Shown here in pieces: positions 41,483 through 53,632 of a stretch of 64,000 bases of DNA. The notes beneath the pieces were generated by a model, which was given only the letters and a program-made list of their open reading frames with translations, ran no database searches and was not told where the DNA came from. Within the stretch, counting starts at the first letter, position 1, and each line of letters opens with the position of its first letter. The position numbers and the translations under genes were made by a program. Source of the DNA: Micromonospora lutea (lineage in GTDB: Bacteria; Actinomycetota; Actinomycetes; Mycobacteriales; Micromonosporaceae); the NCBI RefSeq assembly GCF_016863535.1, contig NZ_BOPB01000004.1, forward strand, positions 41,206 to 105,205, read 5' to 3'.

Positions 41483-43179
41483 CCGCCACCGCGCCGTCGG
41501 GTGAGACCCTGTGGTCCCGGTGCGGCGGTTGTGCCGCGCTGCTCTACCGCAAGCGGCTGCGCCGCAACCTCGACGTCTGCCCGGAGTGCGGCCGGCACGC
41601 CCGAGTCGCCGCGCCCGAGCGGGTCCGGCAACTGGTCGACCCCGGGTCGTTCCGGCCGTTGCCGGACCGCGCGGTCGAGGTGGACCCGATCGGTTTCGTC
41701 GATGTCCTGCCGTACCCGCACCGGCTCACCGCGGCCCGCTCCGACACCGGCCTGCCGGAGGCCGTGCTCTGCGGCACCGCCACGGTGGGTGGGACACGCT
41801 GTGCGCTCGCGGTGATGGACTTCCGGTTCCTCGGTGGCAGCCTCGGATGCGCCGTCGGCGAGCTGATCACCCGCACCGCCGAGCAGGCGCTGGAGGCACG
41901 CCTCCCGCTGGTCCTGGTCACCGCCTCCGGTGGGGCCCGGATGCAGGAGGGCGCCCTGTCGTTGATGCAGATGGCGACCGTCAGCCAGGCGATGGCCGCG
42001 TTGCGCGAGGTCGGGCTGCTCACCGTCAGCGTGCTGACCGATCCCACCTATGGCGGGGTGGCCGCCTCCTTCGCCACCAGCGCCGATCTGGTGCTTGCCG
42101 AGAGCGGCGCCCGGATGGGTTTCGCCGGCCCCCGGGTGATCCGCCAGGTGACCGGCCGGAGCCTGCCGGAGGGCTTCCAGACCGCCGAGTTCCTGCTGCG
42201 GCACGGCCAGGTCGACCTGGTGGTGCCCCGGCACGCGCTGCGCGCCCGGCTGGCGACGCTGCTCGCCGTGGCGGACGCCGGCCGCCGGGCCGCGAACCGG
42301 GCCGGCGCACCCGCCCCACCACCCGAGGCGGCCCATCCGGTCGAGGAGTCCGGGGCACCGGTCCGCGACGCCTGGGAGACGGTACGTCTGGCCCGGCACC
42401 CCGGTCGACCCACCACGCTGGACTACCTGGAGACCAGCTTCGACGGCTTCACGGAACTGCACGGCGATCGGCTCGGCGGCGATTGTCCGGCGGTGGTCGG
42501 AGGGCTGGCGCGGCTCGACGGCCGGCACCTGATGGTCATCGGCCACCAGAAGGGACACACCACCGCCGAACTTGCGGCCCGCAACTTCGGCATGGCCACC
42601 CCGGCGGGACATCGCAAGGCGTTGCGGCTGATGCGACTGGCGGCCCGGCTCGGGCTGCCGGTGGTGACCCTGGTCGACACCCCGGGAGCCGACCCGGGAG
42701 TGGACGCGGAGGAGCACGGTCAGGCGGCGGCCATCGCGGAGAACATCCTGACCCTGAGCGTGCTGCCCACGCCGGTGGTGACCGTGGTGACCGGGGAGGG
42801 CGGCAGCGGCGGTGCGCTCGCCCTGGCCGTGGCCGACCGGGTCTTGATGCTCCAGCACGCGGTCTACTCGGTGATCAGCCCGGAGGGCTGCGCCGCGATC
42901 CTCTGGCCCGGCCGTACCGCCGCCCCGCAGGCGGCCCGGGCCCTGCGGTTGACCGCGCCGGATCTGTGCCGCCTCGGAGTCGTCGACGAGGTCGTTCCCG
43001 AGCCGGACGGCTCGGCCGCCGACGACCCCGAGGCGACGGCGCGGGCCGTCCGGCAGGCGTTGCTGGCGAACCTGCTGCCACTGCTGGACGTGCCGGCGGT
43101 GACCCTCGTCCAACGACGACGACGGCGTTTCCGCCGCTTCGGCGCCGCCCGCTCCAGTGCCCGGGCGGGTGCCCGGTGA
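41479..43179 (+). CDS. acetyl-CoA carboxylase carboxyltransferase, beta-alpha (AccD-AccA) fusion
   Basis: 566 residues from a GTG overlapping the cyclase stop. The N-terminal half is AccD-like: zinc ribbon Cys15, Cys18, Cys34, Cys37 ([11 protein letters not shown] ... DVCPECGRH) and [20 protein letters not shown]. After a Pro/Ala linker (about 275-300), the second half is AccA-like: [59 protein letters not shown] and [20 protein letters not shown]. It transfers CO2 from carboxybiotin to acetyl-CoA, giving malonyl-CoA for the PKS. The two chains are separate in E. coli; the fused form occurs in some actinomycete clusters. BCCP and biotin carboxylase genes follow with overlaps. Confidence 0.95.
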   Translation: MTATAPSGETLWSRCGGCAALLYRKRLRRNLDVCPECGRHARVAAPERVRQLVDPGSFRPLPDRAVEVDPIGFVDVLPYPHRLTAARSDTGLPEAVLCGTATVGGTRCALAVMDFRFLGGSLGCAVGELITRTAEQALEARLPLVLVTASGGARMQEGALSLMQMATVSQAMAALREVGLLTVSVLTDPTYGGVAASFATSADLVLAESGARMGFAGPRVIRQVTGRSLPEGFQTAEFLLRHGQVDLVVPRHALRARLATLLAVADAGRRAANRAGAPAPPPEAAHPVEESGAPVRDAWETVRLARHPGRPTTLDYLETSFDGFTELHGDRLGGDCPAVVGGLARLDGRHLMVIGHQKGHTTAELAARNFGMATPAGHRKALRLMRLAARLGLPVVTLVDTPGADPGVDAEEHGQAAAIAENILTLSVLPTPVVTVVTGEGGSGGALALAVADRVLMLQHAVYSVISPEGCAAILWPGRTAAPQAARALRLTAPDLCRLGVVDEVVPEPDGSAADDPEATARAVRQALLANLLPLLDVPAVTLVQRRRRRFRRFGAARSSARAGAR

Positions 43180-43844
43180 GCGCCGCTCCCACCGTCGCCG
43201 GTGAGCCGGCGTCGGAGGTGAACGTCTCCCTGCCGACCGCCGCGCCGCTGGCCGACGCGGACGAGGCACGGACCGGACGGGCCGACGCGCACCTCGCACG
43301 CACCGAACCGGCCATCCCGGCCGGTGACCAGATCGGGCACCTCGCCGGTCCGGGGACCGGTCGGCACACCGGAGCCGACGTCGCCCTGACCGAACTGCGC
43401 CGACACGCCCGGGAGCTCGTCGCCGACCTTGCCCACCCGGTACGCCGGCTGCGGCTGCGCCTCGGTGACGCCGAACTGGAGGTCGAGTGGGAACGACCGG
43501 TCGGTCCGGACCCGGGCGCACCGTCCGGTCCCACGAGTTCCGCCGCCCCCGTCCCGCGGTCGCCAGCCGGTCCGTCCGCCCCGCCGGCGGCGGCTCCCGC
43601 GACGCGCACCAACGTCCGCTCGCCGATGGTCGGCACCTTCTACCGGTCGCCGCAGCCCGGCGCCGCGCCGTTCGTGGCCGTCGGCGACCTGGTCCGCCCC
43701 GGGCAGGTCATCGGCATCGTCGAGGCGATGAAGCTGATGAACGAGATCGTCGCCGACCGGCCCGGCCGGGTCGTCGAGGTCCTGGTGACCGACGGACAAC
43801 CGGTGGAGTACGACCAACCACTTGTCGCTCTGGATCCGGTCTGA
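43176..43844 (+). CDS. biotin carboxyl carrier protein (AccB-like)
   Basis: 222 residues from a GTG overlapping the previous stop (GTGA). The C-terminal about 80 residues are a biotinyl domain: [20 protein letters not shown], and [19 protein letters not shown] with the biotinylated Lys in EAMKLMNE. It is preceded by a long Pro/Ala/Ser linker and an N-terminal part of about 90 residues ([37 protein letters not shown]) like the AccB N-domain that contacts other subunits. It shuttles carboxybiotin between the biotin carboxylase and carboxyltransferase encoded on either side. Confidence 0.93.
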   Translation: MSAAPTVAGEPASEVNVSLPTAAPLADADEARTGRADAHLARTEPAIPAGDQIGHLAGPGTGRHTGADVALTELRRHARELVADLAHPVRRLRLRLGDAELEVEWERPVGPDPGAPSGPTSSAAPVPRSPAGPSAPPAAAPATRTNVRSPMVGTFYRSPQPGAAPFVAVGDLVRPGQVIGIVEAMKLMNEIVADRPGRVVEVLVTDGQPVEYDQPLVALDPV

Positions 43845-43858
43845 GGGCGGGGGTGCCG

Positions 43859-46386
<2,528 letters not shown>

Positions 46387-46390
<4 letters not shown>

Positions 46391-47661
46391 CCACCCGGCG
46401 TACCGTGGTCACCGGCGTCGGGGTGGTCGCCCCCGGCGGGGTGACCCGGGACCGGTTCTGGAAGAGCATCACCGAGGGACGTACGGCGACGCGAAGGATC
46501 AGCTTCTTCGACCCGTCGCCGTTCCGGTCGCAGATCGCCGCCGAGTGCGACTTCGATCCGGACGCCGCCGGGCTGACCCCCGCCCAGCGGCAGCGCGCCG
46601 ACCGGTACGTGCAGTTCGCGCTGGCCTGTGCCGCCGAGGCGGTCGCCGACAGCGGGCTGGAACTCACCGACGCCGAACGTGACCGTACGGGTGTCGTCCT
46701 CGGCACCGCCGTCGGCGGCACCATGGCGCTGGAGCAGGAGTACGTGACGGTCAGCGACAGCGGCCGGCACTGGTTGGTCGACGCGGCCCTCGGCGGCCCG
46801 TACCTCTATCCGGCGCTGATGCCCAGCAGCCTGGCCGCCGACGTGGCCTGCCGACACGGCCTGCACGGCCCGGCCCAGGTGATTTCCACGGGCTGCACCT
46901 CCGGCATCGACGCCATCGGGTACGCCCACCAACTCGTCGTCGACGGTGAGGCGGACATCGTGCTCGCCGGGGCCGCCGACTCACCCATCTCCCCGGTGAC
47001 CGTGGCGTCCTTCGACGCCATCAAGGCCACCAGCCCGGACAATGACGACCCGGCGCACGCCTCCCGTCCCTTCGACGCCGACCGGCACGGCTTCGTCCTG
47101 GCCGAGGGGGCGGCGGTGCTGGTGCTGGAGGAGGCCGGACACGCCGCGCGGCGGGGGGCGCACGTCTACTGCGAGGTGGCCGGTTACGCCAGCCGCAGCA
47201 ACGGCTACCACATGACCGGGCTGCGACCGGACGGCCTGGAGATGGGGCTGGCCATCACCGACGCGTTGCGGCAGGCCCGGTTGGCCCCCGACGACGTCTC
47301 CTACATCAGCGCCCACGGCTCCGGCACCCGGCAGAACGACCGGCACGAGACGGCCGCCTTCAAACGGTCGCTCGGGTCGGCGGCCCACCGGGTGCCGATC
47401 AGCTCGATCAAGTCGATGGTCGGGCACTCGCTCGGCGCCATCGGCGCCATCGAGATGGCCGCGTGTGCGCTGGCCATCGAGTTCGGCGTGGTGCCGCCGA
47501 CCGCCAACTGGACCACCCGGGATCCGGAGTGCGACCTGGACTACGTGCCCAACGAGGCCCGGGAGGTTCCGGTGGACGTGGCGCTCTCGGTGGGCAGCGG
47601 ATTCGGCGGCTTCCAGTCGGCCATGCTGTTCCGCCGGTTGGCCCGGGACGTGACACGGTGA
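46387..47661 (+). CDS. type II PKS ketosynthase alpha
   Basis: 424 residues. All catalytic features are present: Cys170 in [17 protein letters not shown], His in [16 protein letters not shown], and the second His in [16 protein letters not shown], plus the C-terminal [11 protein letters not shown]. With the KS-beta encoded next, it forms the heterodimer that condenses malonyl units on the ACP. Overlap with the cupin gene and order cupin-KS-KS-beta are as in spore pigment (whiE/cur) clusters. 37 bp separate it from KS-beta. Confidence 0.96.
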
Positions 47662-47698
47662 GCATCCGCCGGGTGCCGGCGGCCGGCGCGGTGACCAC

Positions 47699-48946
47699 AT
47701 GACGGGCGGGCGGGCCGTGGTCACCGGCATCGGCGTGGTGGCGCCCACCGGCGTCGGCGCGGACGAGCACTGGCGTTCGGTCCTGGCCGGCCGTCGCCGT
47801 ACCGGGCCGATCACCCTCTTCGACGCCTCCGGTTATCCGACCCGGCTCGGTGGTGAGGTGGCGGACTTCGACCCGGCCCGGTACGCCGACAACCGCGCCC
47901 TGGTGCAGACCGACCGGTGGACGCACCTCGGTTTCGCCGCCACCGCGCTGGCGCTGGACGACGCCGGCCTGCCGGACCGGGCCACCGACCCGTACGCCTG
48001 GGCGGTGACACTGGCCAGCGCCTCCGGCGGCAACCTGTTCGGCCAGCGGGAGCTGCAACGCCTCTGGTCGTCACCGACGCGTACCGTCGGCGCGTACCAG
48101 TCGATCGCCTGGTTCTACGCGGCCAGCGTCGGACAGCTCTCCATCCGACACCAGGCCAAGGGCCCGTGCGGGGTGGTGGTGAGCGAGGCGGCCGGTGGGC
48201 TGGACAGCCTCGCGCACGCGGTGCGCACCGTGCGGCGAGGCGTCCCGGTGGTGCTCGCCGGAGCGACCGAGTGCCCGCTGAGTCCCTACGCGTTGGCCTG
48301 TCAGCTGCGTTCCGGCCTGCTCAGCGAGGTGGCCGATCCGGAACGGGCCTACCGGCCGTTCGACGCCACCGCCAGCGGTTACCTGCCCGCCGAGGGCGGC
48401 GCGGTGTTCGTGGTGGAGGAGCTGGGCCACGCGGTCGCCCGGGGCGCGCGCATCTACGGCGAGGTGTCCGGCTGGGGTGCGACCCACGACGCGGCACACA
48501 CCACTGCGGACAGCGCGGGCGACCCCCACCAGTACGCCCGCGCGATGCGGCTGGCCCTGGGTCGGGCCGGCGTCGAACCGGACGAGGTGGACGTGGTGGT
48601 CCCCGACGCTCTCGGGGTGCCCCGCTACGACCGGGCCGAGGCCAGCGCGTTGCGGGCCGTCTTCGCCGCCCGCACACCGCCGGTCAGTACCCACAAGGAG
48701 TTGACCGGGCGGGCGCATCAGGGTGGGTCGGCGCTGGATGTGGCCACCGCCCTGCTCGCCTTCGCACACGACACGCTGCCCGCCTCAGCCGGTCCGGACG
48801 TGGTGGCCGAGGGATGTGAACTGGACTTCCTGCGGGCCGAGCGTCGCCCGCGTACCCGGGTCGCCCTGGTCTGCGCCCGGGGCTTCGACGGATTCAACAG
48901 TGCGCTGGTGCTGCGCGGTGCGCCGCCGGCCGGAGAGGAATCGTGA
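47699..48946 (+). CDS. type II PKS ketosynthase beta / chain-length factor
   Basis: 415 residues. Overall KS fold (AVVTGIGVVAPTGVGADEHW, RPFDATASGYLPAEGGAVFV, GRAHQGGSALDVATALLAF). The active-site region reads VVVSEAAGGLDSLAHAV: where KS-alpha has Cys170, this protein has Ala164. Most chain-length factors have Gln there (EQAGGLD), which takes part in malonyl-ACP decarboxylation in the actinorhodin enzyme. It still lacks Cys and so is a true KS-beta. It defines the length of the polyketide; that number cannot be read from the sequence. Start ATG; an upstream GTG at 47690 is possible. Confidence 0.95.
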   Translation: MTGGRAVVTGIGVVAPTGVGADEHWRSVLAGRRRTGPITLFDASGYPTRLGGEVADFDPARYADNRALVQTDRWTHLGFAATALALDDAGLPDRATDPYAWAVTLASASGGNLFGQRELQRLWSSPTRTVGAYQSIAWFYAASVGQLSIRHQAKGPCGVVVSEAAGGLDSLAHAVRTVRRGVPVVLAGATECPLSPYALACQLRSGLLSEVADPERAYRPFDATASGYLPAEGGAVFVVEELGHAVARGARIYGEVSGWGATHDAAHTTADSAGDPHQYARAMRLALGRAGVEPDEVDVVVPDALGVPRYDRAEASALRAVFAARTPPVSTHKELTGRAHQGGSALDVATALLAFAHDTLPASAGPDVVAEGCELDFLRAERRPRTRVALVCARGFDGFNSALVLRGAPPAGEES

Positions 48947-49290
48947 TGAAGGCACGGGAGCGCGAGGAGCGAGCTGACGAGCACCGCGCACGGGTGGTTT
49001 TCCTGGTCCGGGTGCCCGACGAGCGCACCGGCGACTTTCTCCGGGCGTACGAGGCGGTCCGACACCTGGTCGCCGGCGGGGTACCGGGCCACCTGGTCGA
49101 CCAGGTGTGCCGTTCGTCGACCGATCCGGAGCAGTGGCTCATCACCAGCGAGTGGACCAGCCTGGCTCACTTCGAGGCGTGGGAGCGCAGCCCGGAGCAC
49201 CGCGAGCTGGTCCGGCCGATGCGGGAGTGTTTCACCGACGCACGGTCGCTGCGATTCCACATCCACGCGCAGACCCCGGTCCCGGCCTGA
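48946..49290 (+). CDS. antibiotic biosynthesis monooxygenase (ABM) family protein
   Basis: 114 residues; ATG overlaps the KS-beta stop (TGATG) after GGAGAGGA. The ABM ferredoxin-like fold is visible: RVVFLVRVPDERTGDFLRAY, EQWLITSEWTSLAHFEAWER and SPEHRELVRPMRECFTD. Such cofactor-free oxygenases or ring-closing proteins oxidise aromatic polyketides to quinones. The charged N-terminus (MKAREREERADEHRAR) is an addition to the usual start. It is the last gene of the operon. Confidence 0.88.
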   Translation: MKAREREERADEHRARVVFLVRVPDERTGDFLRAYEAVRHLVAGGVPGHLVDQVCRSSTDPEQWLITSEWTSLAHFEAWERSPEHRELVRPMRECFTDARSLRFHIHAQTPVPA

Positions 49291-49682
49291 ACACCGCCCG
49301 GGAACCCGCACGTTCGGTACCGACGCCTGCACTGTAGGTCGACACACGGAATCGATCATCCTCGCTGGTCGGCCTGGCGACAATCCGGCCAGTCGCCCGT
49401 GTCGGGCATCCATTTGCATGAAGCAATGTCCATCGGGCCTGCCGTAGGGTTCCCGGCAAGACTCCGAGGAGGGCGACCTGCGGGCTCGTGCATAGCGCCG
49501 CGACGTCCGTGCTGGAGGGTGGGAGTGTCATGACCGGACCGCTGTTCTCGCCGGGCGGGGCCGACCGGCGGTCTCCCGCCGACCTGCCGTCCCGGGTGAC
49601 CGACCTGGCCGTGGCCGGTGGGCGGTCGCGGCGGGCGCGCCTCTCGGCGCGGCCCGAGGTCGACCTCGGTCGGGACCGCTGC
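49291..49682. other. gene-free stretch after the PKS cluster
   Basis: 392 bp. Frames here are either antisense to the CGNR gene or show no family pattern. A TAGGGT element at about 49446 could be a -10 hexamer, and GGAGGGTGGGAG stands before an ATG at 49530, but the encoded sequence is not convincing. No hairpin as strong as elsewhere. Confidence 0.5.
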
Positions 49683-50303
49683 TCACCGGGTCGCCCGGGT
49701 GCGTCGCGTGGCGACGTAGCGCCGGGCCTTCTCGACGGTCCCGCAGTCGTCCATGCTGCACCAGCGGCGGCTGCGGTTCTTGCTCTCGTCGTGGAACAGG
49801 AAGCGGCAGCCGCCGCATCCCTTGATCCGGTCCAGCGCGCCGGTGGTGAGCAGTTGGACTGCCGCGTGGACCACCGGCCGTAGCGGCCGGGCCGCTGTGT
49901 GATCGTCCCGCCAGGTCCAGACGTAGCTGCCGGCCCGGTCGAGTAGTGCGTGGGCGAGTGCGTCCGCTTCCTCGTCGCGTAGGTGGGCCAGATCCGCGCC
50001 ACTCGGGCTCCGGCCGGTGGCCAGGGCCCGGAACACCTCGTCGAGACGGTCGCGGGTGCGCAGCGCTCGTCCGAAGGCGGCCTGCGCGGCGTCCGGGTCG
50101 TCGTGGCTCAGGCGGAGCGACCTGGTCACCTCGGCTTCGGTGAGGGTGCCCGCGTATCCGGCCCAGGCGACCAGCTCGGGGTAGCCGGTGAGCACGTCGC
50201 CGTCGGGTGACCCGACCGGTGGTCCGGTGCGGGTGTTCACGAAGTCCAACGCGAGGTTGCCGCCCACCAGGCGCAGCCTCCTGACACCCTCGAATGTTTC
50301 CAT
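49683..50303 (-). CDS. CGNR zinc-finger (ABATE-domain) regulator
   Basis: 206 residues from ATG (a TTG lies directly before it). N-terminal ABATE domain: RLVGGNLALDFVNTRTGPPV and LRTRDRLDEVFRALATG. C-terminal zinc finger: IKGCGGCRFLFHDESKN, then RRWCSMDDCGTVEKARRY, with the four Cys (CxxC ... CxxxxC) intact. The name-giving CGNR element is CGTV here. These proteins are thought to bind DNA and respond to a small molecule. It is divergent from an MFS exporter with an 87-bp shared promoter region, the usual arrangement for control of an efflux gene. Confidence 0.92.
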   Translation of the reverse strand: METFEGVRRLRLVGGNLALDFVNTRTGPPVGSPDGDVLTGYPELVAWAGYAGTLTEAEVTRSLRLSHDDPDAAQAAFGRALRTRDRLDEVFRALATGRSPSGADLAHLRDEEADALAHALLDRAGSYVWTWRDDHTAARPLRPVVHAAVQLLTTGALDRIKGCGGCRFLFHDESKNRSRRWCSMDDCGTVEKARRYVATRRTRATR

Positions 50304-50321
50304 CAAAACCGACTTTACCAG

Positions 50322-50350
50322 TTGACCGATGATGCACGGCTCTCTAGTGT
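50322..50350 (+). promoter_or_regulatory. promoter of the MFS exporter gene
   Basis: TTGACC (50322-50327) and TAGTGT (50345-50350) with 17-bp spacing, 41 bp before the ATG at 50391. The best sigma-A-type promoter in the window. Confidence 0.7.
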
Positions 50351-50390
50351 TTCCGTCGTAATGCGTTTAGGCGGTAACAGAGGAGAGTGC

Positions 50391-51599
50391 ATGGGACGCG
50401 GACGGGCGACAGCGGTGTTGATCGGTCTGTCCGGCGGGACCTTCCTCTACACCACCGCCGAGGCGCTGCCCATCGGGCTGCTGCTGCCGATGGCCACGGA
50501 CCTGGTCGTCTCACCCGCGGACGTGGGCATGCTGGTCACCGCGTACGGCGCTGTGGTGATGGTCGCCTCCGTCCCGTTGACCGCCCTGGTCCGCCGGGTT
50601 CCTCGCCGACGGCTGCTGTCGGCGCTGCTGGCCGGCTTCGTGGTCAGCAACGTGATGGCGGTGTTCGCGAGCACCTTCGCGTTGCTGATGGCGACCCGGA
50701 TGGTGACCGCGGCGACGCACGCGTTGTTCTGGGCGGTGGTGGTGCCGGCGGCCGCGGAGCTGTTCCGACCGGGTCTACGCGGGCGGGTGGTCGCGATCGT
50801 GTTCGCCGGCGGCAACATCGCCCTGGCCCTCGGCGTCCCCGCGGGCATCTGGCTCGGCGAACGCGCCGGCTGGCGGGCCTCGTTCCTGGCGGTGGCCGGG
50901 CTCGGCGCGGTCGTGTTCGTCGTGGTCGCCGCACTGCTGCCCGCGACGCGGCCGGAGCAGGGACACGCCGCCCGTGGCGCGGCTCCCGACGCCCGCCGCT
51001 TCTGGCTGCTGGTGACCGTGGCCGTGTCGGCGACCGCCGGCGCGATCGCCGCCTACACCTACATCGCCCTCTTCGTGACCGAGGTCAGCGCGATGCCCGC
51101 CGCCTCGGTCGGCGCCGTCCTGCTGGTCCGCGGCATCGCCAGCGTGCTCGGCATCCTCGCCATCGGCATGCTGGTGGATCGCAGCCCCTGGCTCGCCCTG
51201 GTCACGACGGTCGCGCTGCAGTCGCTGGCCCTGTTCGGGCTGTACACGCTGGGCCACCAACCCGCCGCGGCCGTCGGCCTGATCGCGCTGGCCGGCCTGG
51301 CTTTCGCCGCGTTCACCGCGACCCTCGGTGGCCTCGTCCTACAGGTGGCGCCGGGGCGCTCGGACCTCGCCGCCGCCACGGTCTCCGCCGCCGTCAACGT
51401 GGGCATCACCGGTGGTGCCTTCGTCGGTGGGATCACCCTGCCCAGCCATGGCGTGCACAGCACGGTGCTGATCGGCGTGCTGCTCAGCGTCGTGGCTCTG
51501 GTGCTGGCGCTCGGCGAACGACTCATCCGGCCCACCGCCCGGGCACCGCAGGCAACGCCCGAACCGACCCGCCCCGTGTCGTTCGGCGGCACCCGGTGA
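50391..51599 (+). CDS. MFS efflux transporter (DHA1-like)
   Basis: 402 residues, ATG after AGGAGAG. Twelve membrane segments; motif A-like loop PLTALVRRVPRRRLLSALLA and MATRMVTAATHALFWAVVVP in the N-terminal half, as in the AraJ/chloramphenicol-efflux branch of drug-proton antiporters. It is divergent from the CGNR regulator, suggesting inducible export of a drug or own metabolite. The adjacent type II PKS cluster ends 1.1 kb away, so export of its product is possible but unproven. It ends 3 bp before the convergent YjbR-like gene. Confidence 0.93.
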   Translation: MGRGRATAVLIGLSGGTFLYTTAEALPIGLLLPMATDLVVSPADVGMLVTAYGAVVMVASVPLTALVRRVPRRRLLSALLAGFVVSNVMAVFASTFALLMATRMVTAATHALFWAVVVPAAAELFRPGLRGRVVAIVFAGGNIALALGVPAGIWLGERAGWRASFLAVAGLGAVVFVVVAALLPATRPEQGHAARGAAPDARRFWLLVTVAVSATAGAIAAYTYIALFVTEVSAMPAASVGAVLLVRGIASVLGILAIGMLVDRSPWLALVTTVALQSLALFGLYTLGHQPAAAVGLIALAGLAFAAFTATLGGLVLQVAPGRSDLAAATVSAAVNVGITGGAFVGGITLPSHGVHSTVLIGVLLSVVALVLALGERLIRPTARAPQATPEPTRPVSFGGTR

Positions 51600-51602
51600 C
51601 CG

Positions 51603-52001
51603 CTACCGTTGCGCCTCCTCGGCGCGGTACGTCGCGGCGAGACGTTTCGGGGCGCGGGCGTACCAGGCCTCCACGATCAGCTCGGTCAGCTCGGCAACAT
51701 CGATCCGGTCCAGCCGGACCAGCACCGACGGGTAACCGTCGAAGTGTGGCGTGGTGAAAAAGAGGCCCGGGTCGTCGGCGAGCAACGCTTCCTTGACGCC
51801 GAGGTCGGCCACCCGGACCCCGAGGATCGGACCGTCCGGTGCGGCCGATCCGAGGTCGTGGAGCTCGTTGCCGCGTAGCGGGCGTTCCCAGACGAACGCC
51901 TTGTCCTTCACCCGCCACGCGGACACCCCGTTGTAGGAGGGCCGCTCGCTGGTCTCCGGCAGGCCCAGCGCGATTCGGCGTACGTCGTCCCAACTCGCCA
52001 T
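51603..52001 (-). CDS. MmcQ/YjbR-family protein
   Basis: 132 residues. Small CyaY-like fold protein with DDVRRIALGLPETSERPSYN at the N-terminus, a basic FVWERPLR, then PGLFFTTPHFDGYPSVLVRL and IVEAWYARAPKRLAATY at the end. Family function is DNA-binding-like but not established. The gene is convergent with the MFS gene (3 bp apart) with no terminator between them. Confidence 0.9.
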   Translation of the reverse strand: MASWDDVRRIALGLPETSERPSYNGVSAWRVKDKAFVWERPLRGNELHDLGSAAPDGPILGVRVADLGVKEALLADDPGLFFTTPHFDGYPSVLVRLDRIDVAELTELIVEAWYARAPKRLAATYRAEEAQR

Positions 52002-52117
52002 CTCCCGACGGTACGCCAGGTGACGCGCGCGGTGGGGTCCCGTCCGGTCCGGCTCCTTCCGTCCGGACCTCGCCGCCCGGTGACCGCCCGCGCTGGCGTG
52101 ACGGCCTCGGGTCGACG

Positions 52118-53227
52118 ATGGTGGACCGCATGGAGATCACGTCCGGTCCACCCCCGGCCTGTCTGGCCGACTTCGCCGGCCTGGCCCGGACGGTGCTGCC
52201 GCCGCACGTCTGGGACTACGTGGACGGTGGCAGTGGTGCCGAGGTCACCCTCGGTGGGAACCGCAGCGCCCTGGACCGGGTCGGCGTGCTGCCGAGGGTG
52301 CTGACCGGAGTGACCACTCCGACGCTACGGACCCGGTTGCTCGGCCGGGACTACGCGATGCCGGTGGGGGTGGCGCCGATGGCGTACCAACGGCTGGTGC
52401 ATCCCGACGGCGAGCCGGCGCTGGCCGCCGCGGCCCGCGCCGCCGACGTGCCGTACCTGGCCAGCATCCTCGGCAGCACACCGATCGAGCAGGTCACCGC
52501 CACCGGTGCCGAGGTCTGGTTCCAGCTGTACTGGCTGCGCCACCGCTCGCTGGTGGCCGACCTGCTGACGCGGGTCCGGGCGGCCGGGTGCCGGGCACTG
52601 GTGGTCACGGTGGACGTGCCGGTGCTCGGTCGCCGGCTCCGGGACCTGCGCAACGCCTTCCGACTGCCACCGGAACTGGTCCCGCCGAACCTGCCAGGCG
52701 GTCGCGACGACCTGGCTCACGGCGGTACGCCGGGCGTCACCCCGCTGTCCGCGCCGCACGACGCGCCCTTCGCCCCGGCCCTGGGCTGGGCGGATCTGCG
52801 GTGGCTACGGGAGCGGTGTGACCTGCCGCTGGTCGTCAAGGGCATCCTCGACCCGGCCGACGCCGTACGCGCCGTCAACGCGGGTGCGCAGGCGGTGGTC
52901 GTGTCCAACCACGGCGGCCGGCAGCTCGACGGTGCCCCGGCCAGCGCCACCATGCTGCCCGAGGTGGTGGCGGCCGTCGGTGAGCGGTGCGAGGTGCTGC
53001 TGGACAGCGGGATCCGCAGCGGCGTCGACGTGCTGCGCGCGTTGGCGCTGGGTGCCGACGGTGTCCTGGTCGGTCGGCCGATGCTCTGGGCCCTGGCGGC
53101 CGGTGGGCAAGCGGCGGCCAGCACCGCGCTGTCCCTGCTCGCCGACGAACTGCGGGACGCGTTGGCCCTGGCCGGTTGCGCCGATCCGGCGGCGGCCCGC
53201 GCCCTGCGCACGGTGCCGGTGGGCTGA
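52118..53227 (+). CDS. FMN-dependent alpha-hydroxy-acid oxidase/dehydrogenase
   Basis: 369 residues; ATG at 52118, or the in-frame ATG four codons later. TIM-barrel flavoenzyme of the glycolate/lactate oxidase family: WDYVDGGSGAEVTLGGNRSA, PVGVAPMAYQRLVHPDGE, WFQLYWLRHRSL, LVVTVDVPVLGRRLRDLRN, LVVKGILDPADAVRAV (catalytic-site Lys) and VVVSNHGGRQLDGAPAS with the catalytic His-Gly-Gly-Arg, then the phosphate-binding GADGVLVGRPMLWAL. It oxidises a 2-hydroxy acid to a 2-oxo acid with FMN; the acceptor may be oxygen. Related members act in mandelate or amino-acid-derived pathways. No neighbouring gene specifies the substrate. Confidence 0.92.
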   Translation: MVDRMEITSGPPPACLADFAGLARTVLPPHVWDYVDGGSGAEVTLGGNRSALDRVGVLPRVLTGVTTPTLRTRLLGRDYAMPVGVAPMAYQRLVHPDGEPALAAAARAADVPYLASILGSTPIEQVTATGAEVWFQLYWLRHRSLVADLLTRVRAAGCRALVVTVDVPVLGRRLRDLRNAFRLPPELVPPNLPGGRDDLAHGGTPGVTPLSAPHDAPFAPALGWADLRWLRERCDLPLVVKGILDPADAVRAVNAGAQAVVVSNHGGRQLDGAPASATMLPEVVAAVGERCEVLLDSGIRSGVDVLRALALGADGVLVGRPMLWALAAGGQAAASTALSLLADELRDALALAGCADPAAARALRTVPVG

Positions 53228-53307
53228 CCGGCACCGGATGGCGACTCATCGCGTTCATCCGTTTGCAACAGGTGATCGCTGCCCTGCCGTCGTCCTGGAT
53301 GGACGGT

Positions 53308-53313
53308 CATAAT
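53308..53313 (+). promoter_or_regulatory. -10 element of a leaderless transcript
   Basis: CATAAT exactly 7 bases before the ATG at 53321, with no Shine-Dalgarno sequence. This supports 53321 rather than the in-frame ATG at 53312, which overlaps the element. Confidence 0.6.
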
Positions 53314-53320
53314 GGGCGAC

Positions 53321-53572
53321 ATGGTTGCCTGGGAATACGCTCTGTTGGTCCGCCGCTACCAGGGGCAGGGCCGCAATTTTCATGTCTCGTTCGTCTGGTA
53401 CGGCCCCGACGGGTCCCGCAAGGACATCACGGCGTACGGCGACACCGCCATCGCCCATCTCAACCGCGCCGGGCGCGACGGTTGGGAACTCGTCTCCGCC
53501 GCCGAGGACGTGAACAACGTGCAGGGCAGCACCGAGGTGCACCGCTACCACCTCAAACGCCCGCTCGCCTGA
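53321..53572 (+). CDS. small conserved protein
   Basis: 83 residues, starting MVAWEYALLVRRYQGQG. The pattern (WEYALL at the start, then VSFVWYGPDGSRKDITAYGD, LNRAGRDGWELVSAAED) resembles the DUF4177-like small beta-alpha-beta proteins that share the GWELV element. Function unknown. It is monocistronic between a leaderless promoter and a bidirectional terminator. Confidence 0.8.
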   Translation: MVAWEYALLVRRYQGQGRNFHVSFVWYGPDGSRKDITAYGDTAIAHLNRAGRDGWELVSAAEDVNNVQGSTEVHRYHLKRPLA

Positions 53573-53592
53573 GCCGGGCCGGATACCACCGA

Positions 53593-53626
53593 GCGCGCCG
53601 GGTCGGGGCATCCCGGCCCGGCGCGC
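53593..53626. terminator. bidirectional hairpin terminator
   Basis: GCGCGCCGGG and its complement, 10 bp perfect, with a 14-base GC-rich loop, between the small protein gene and the convergent glyA. Confidence 0.8.
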
Positions 53627-53632
53627 CCGTTG

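Noticed and set aside
41455..43521. 688-codon minus-strand frame opposite the carboxylase genes.
   Set aside because: Antisense shadow, no motif, and it crosses three overlapping real genes.
49488..49883. Plus-strand open frame of 131 codons, with an internal ATG at 49530 after a purine-rich patch.
   Set aside because: Its second half is antisense to the CGNR gene, and the first half shows no family pattern.
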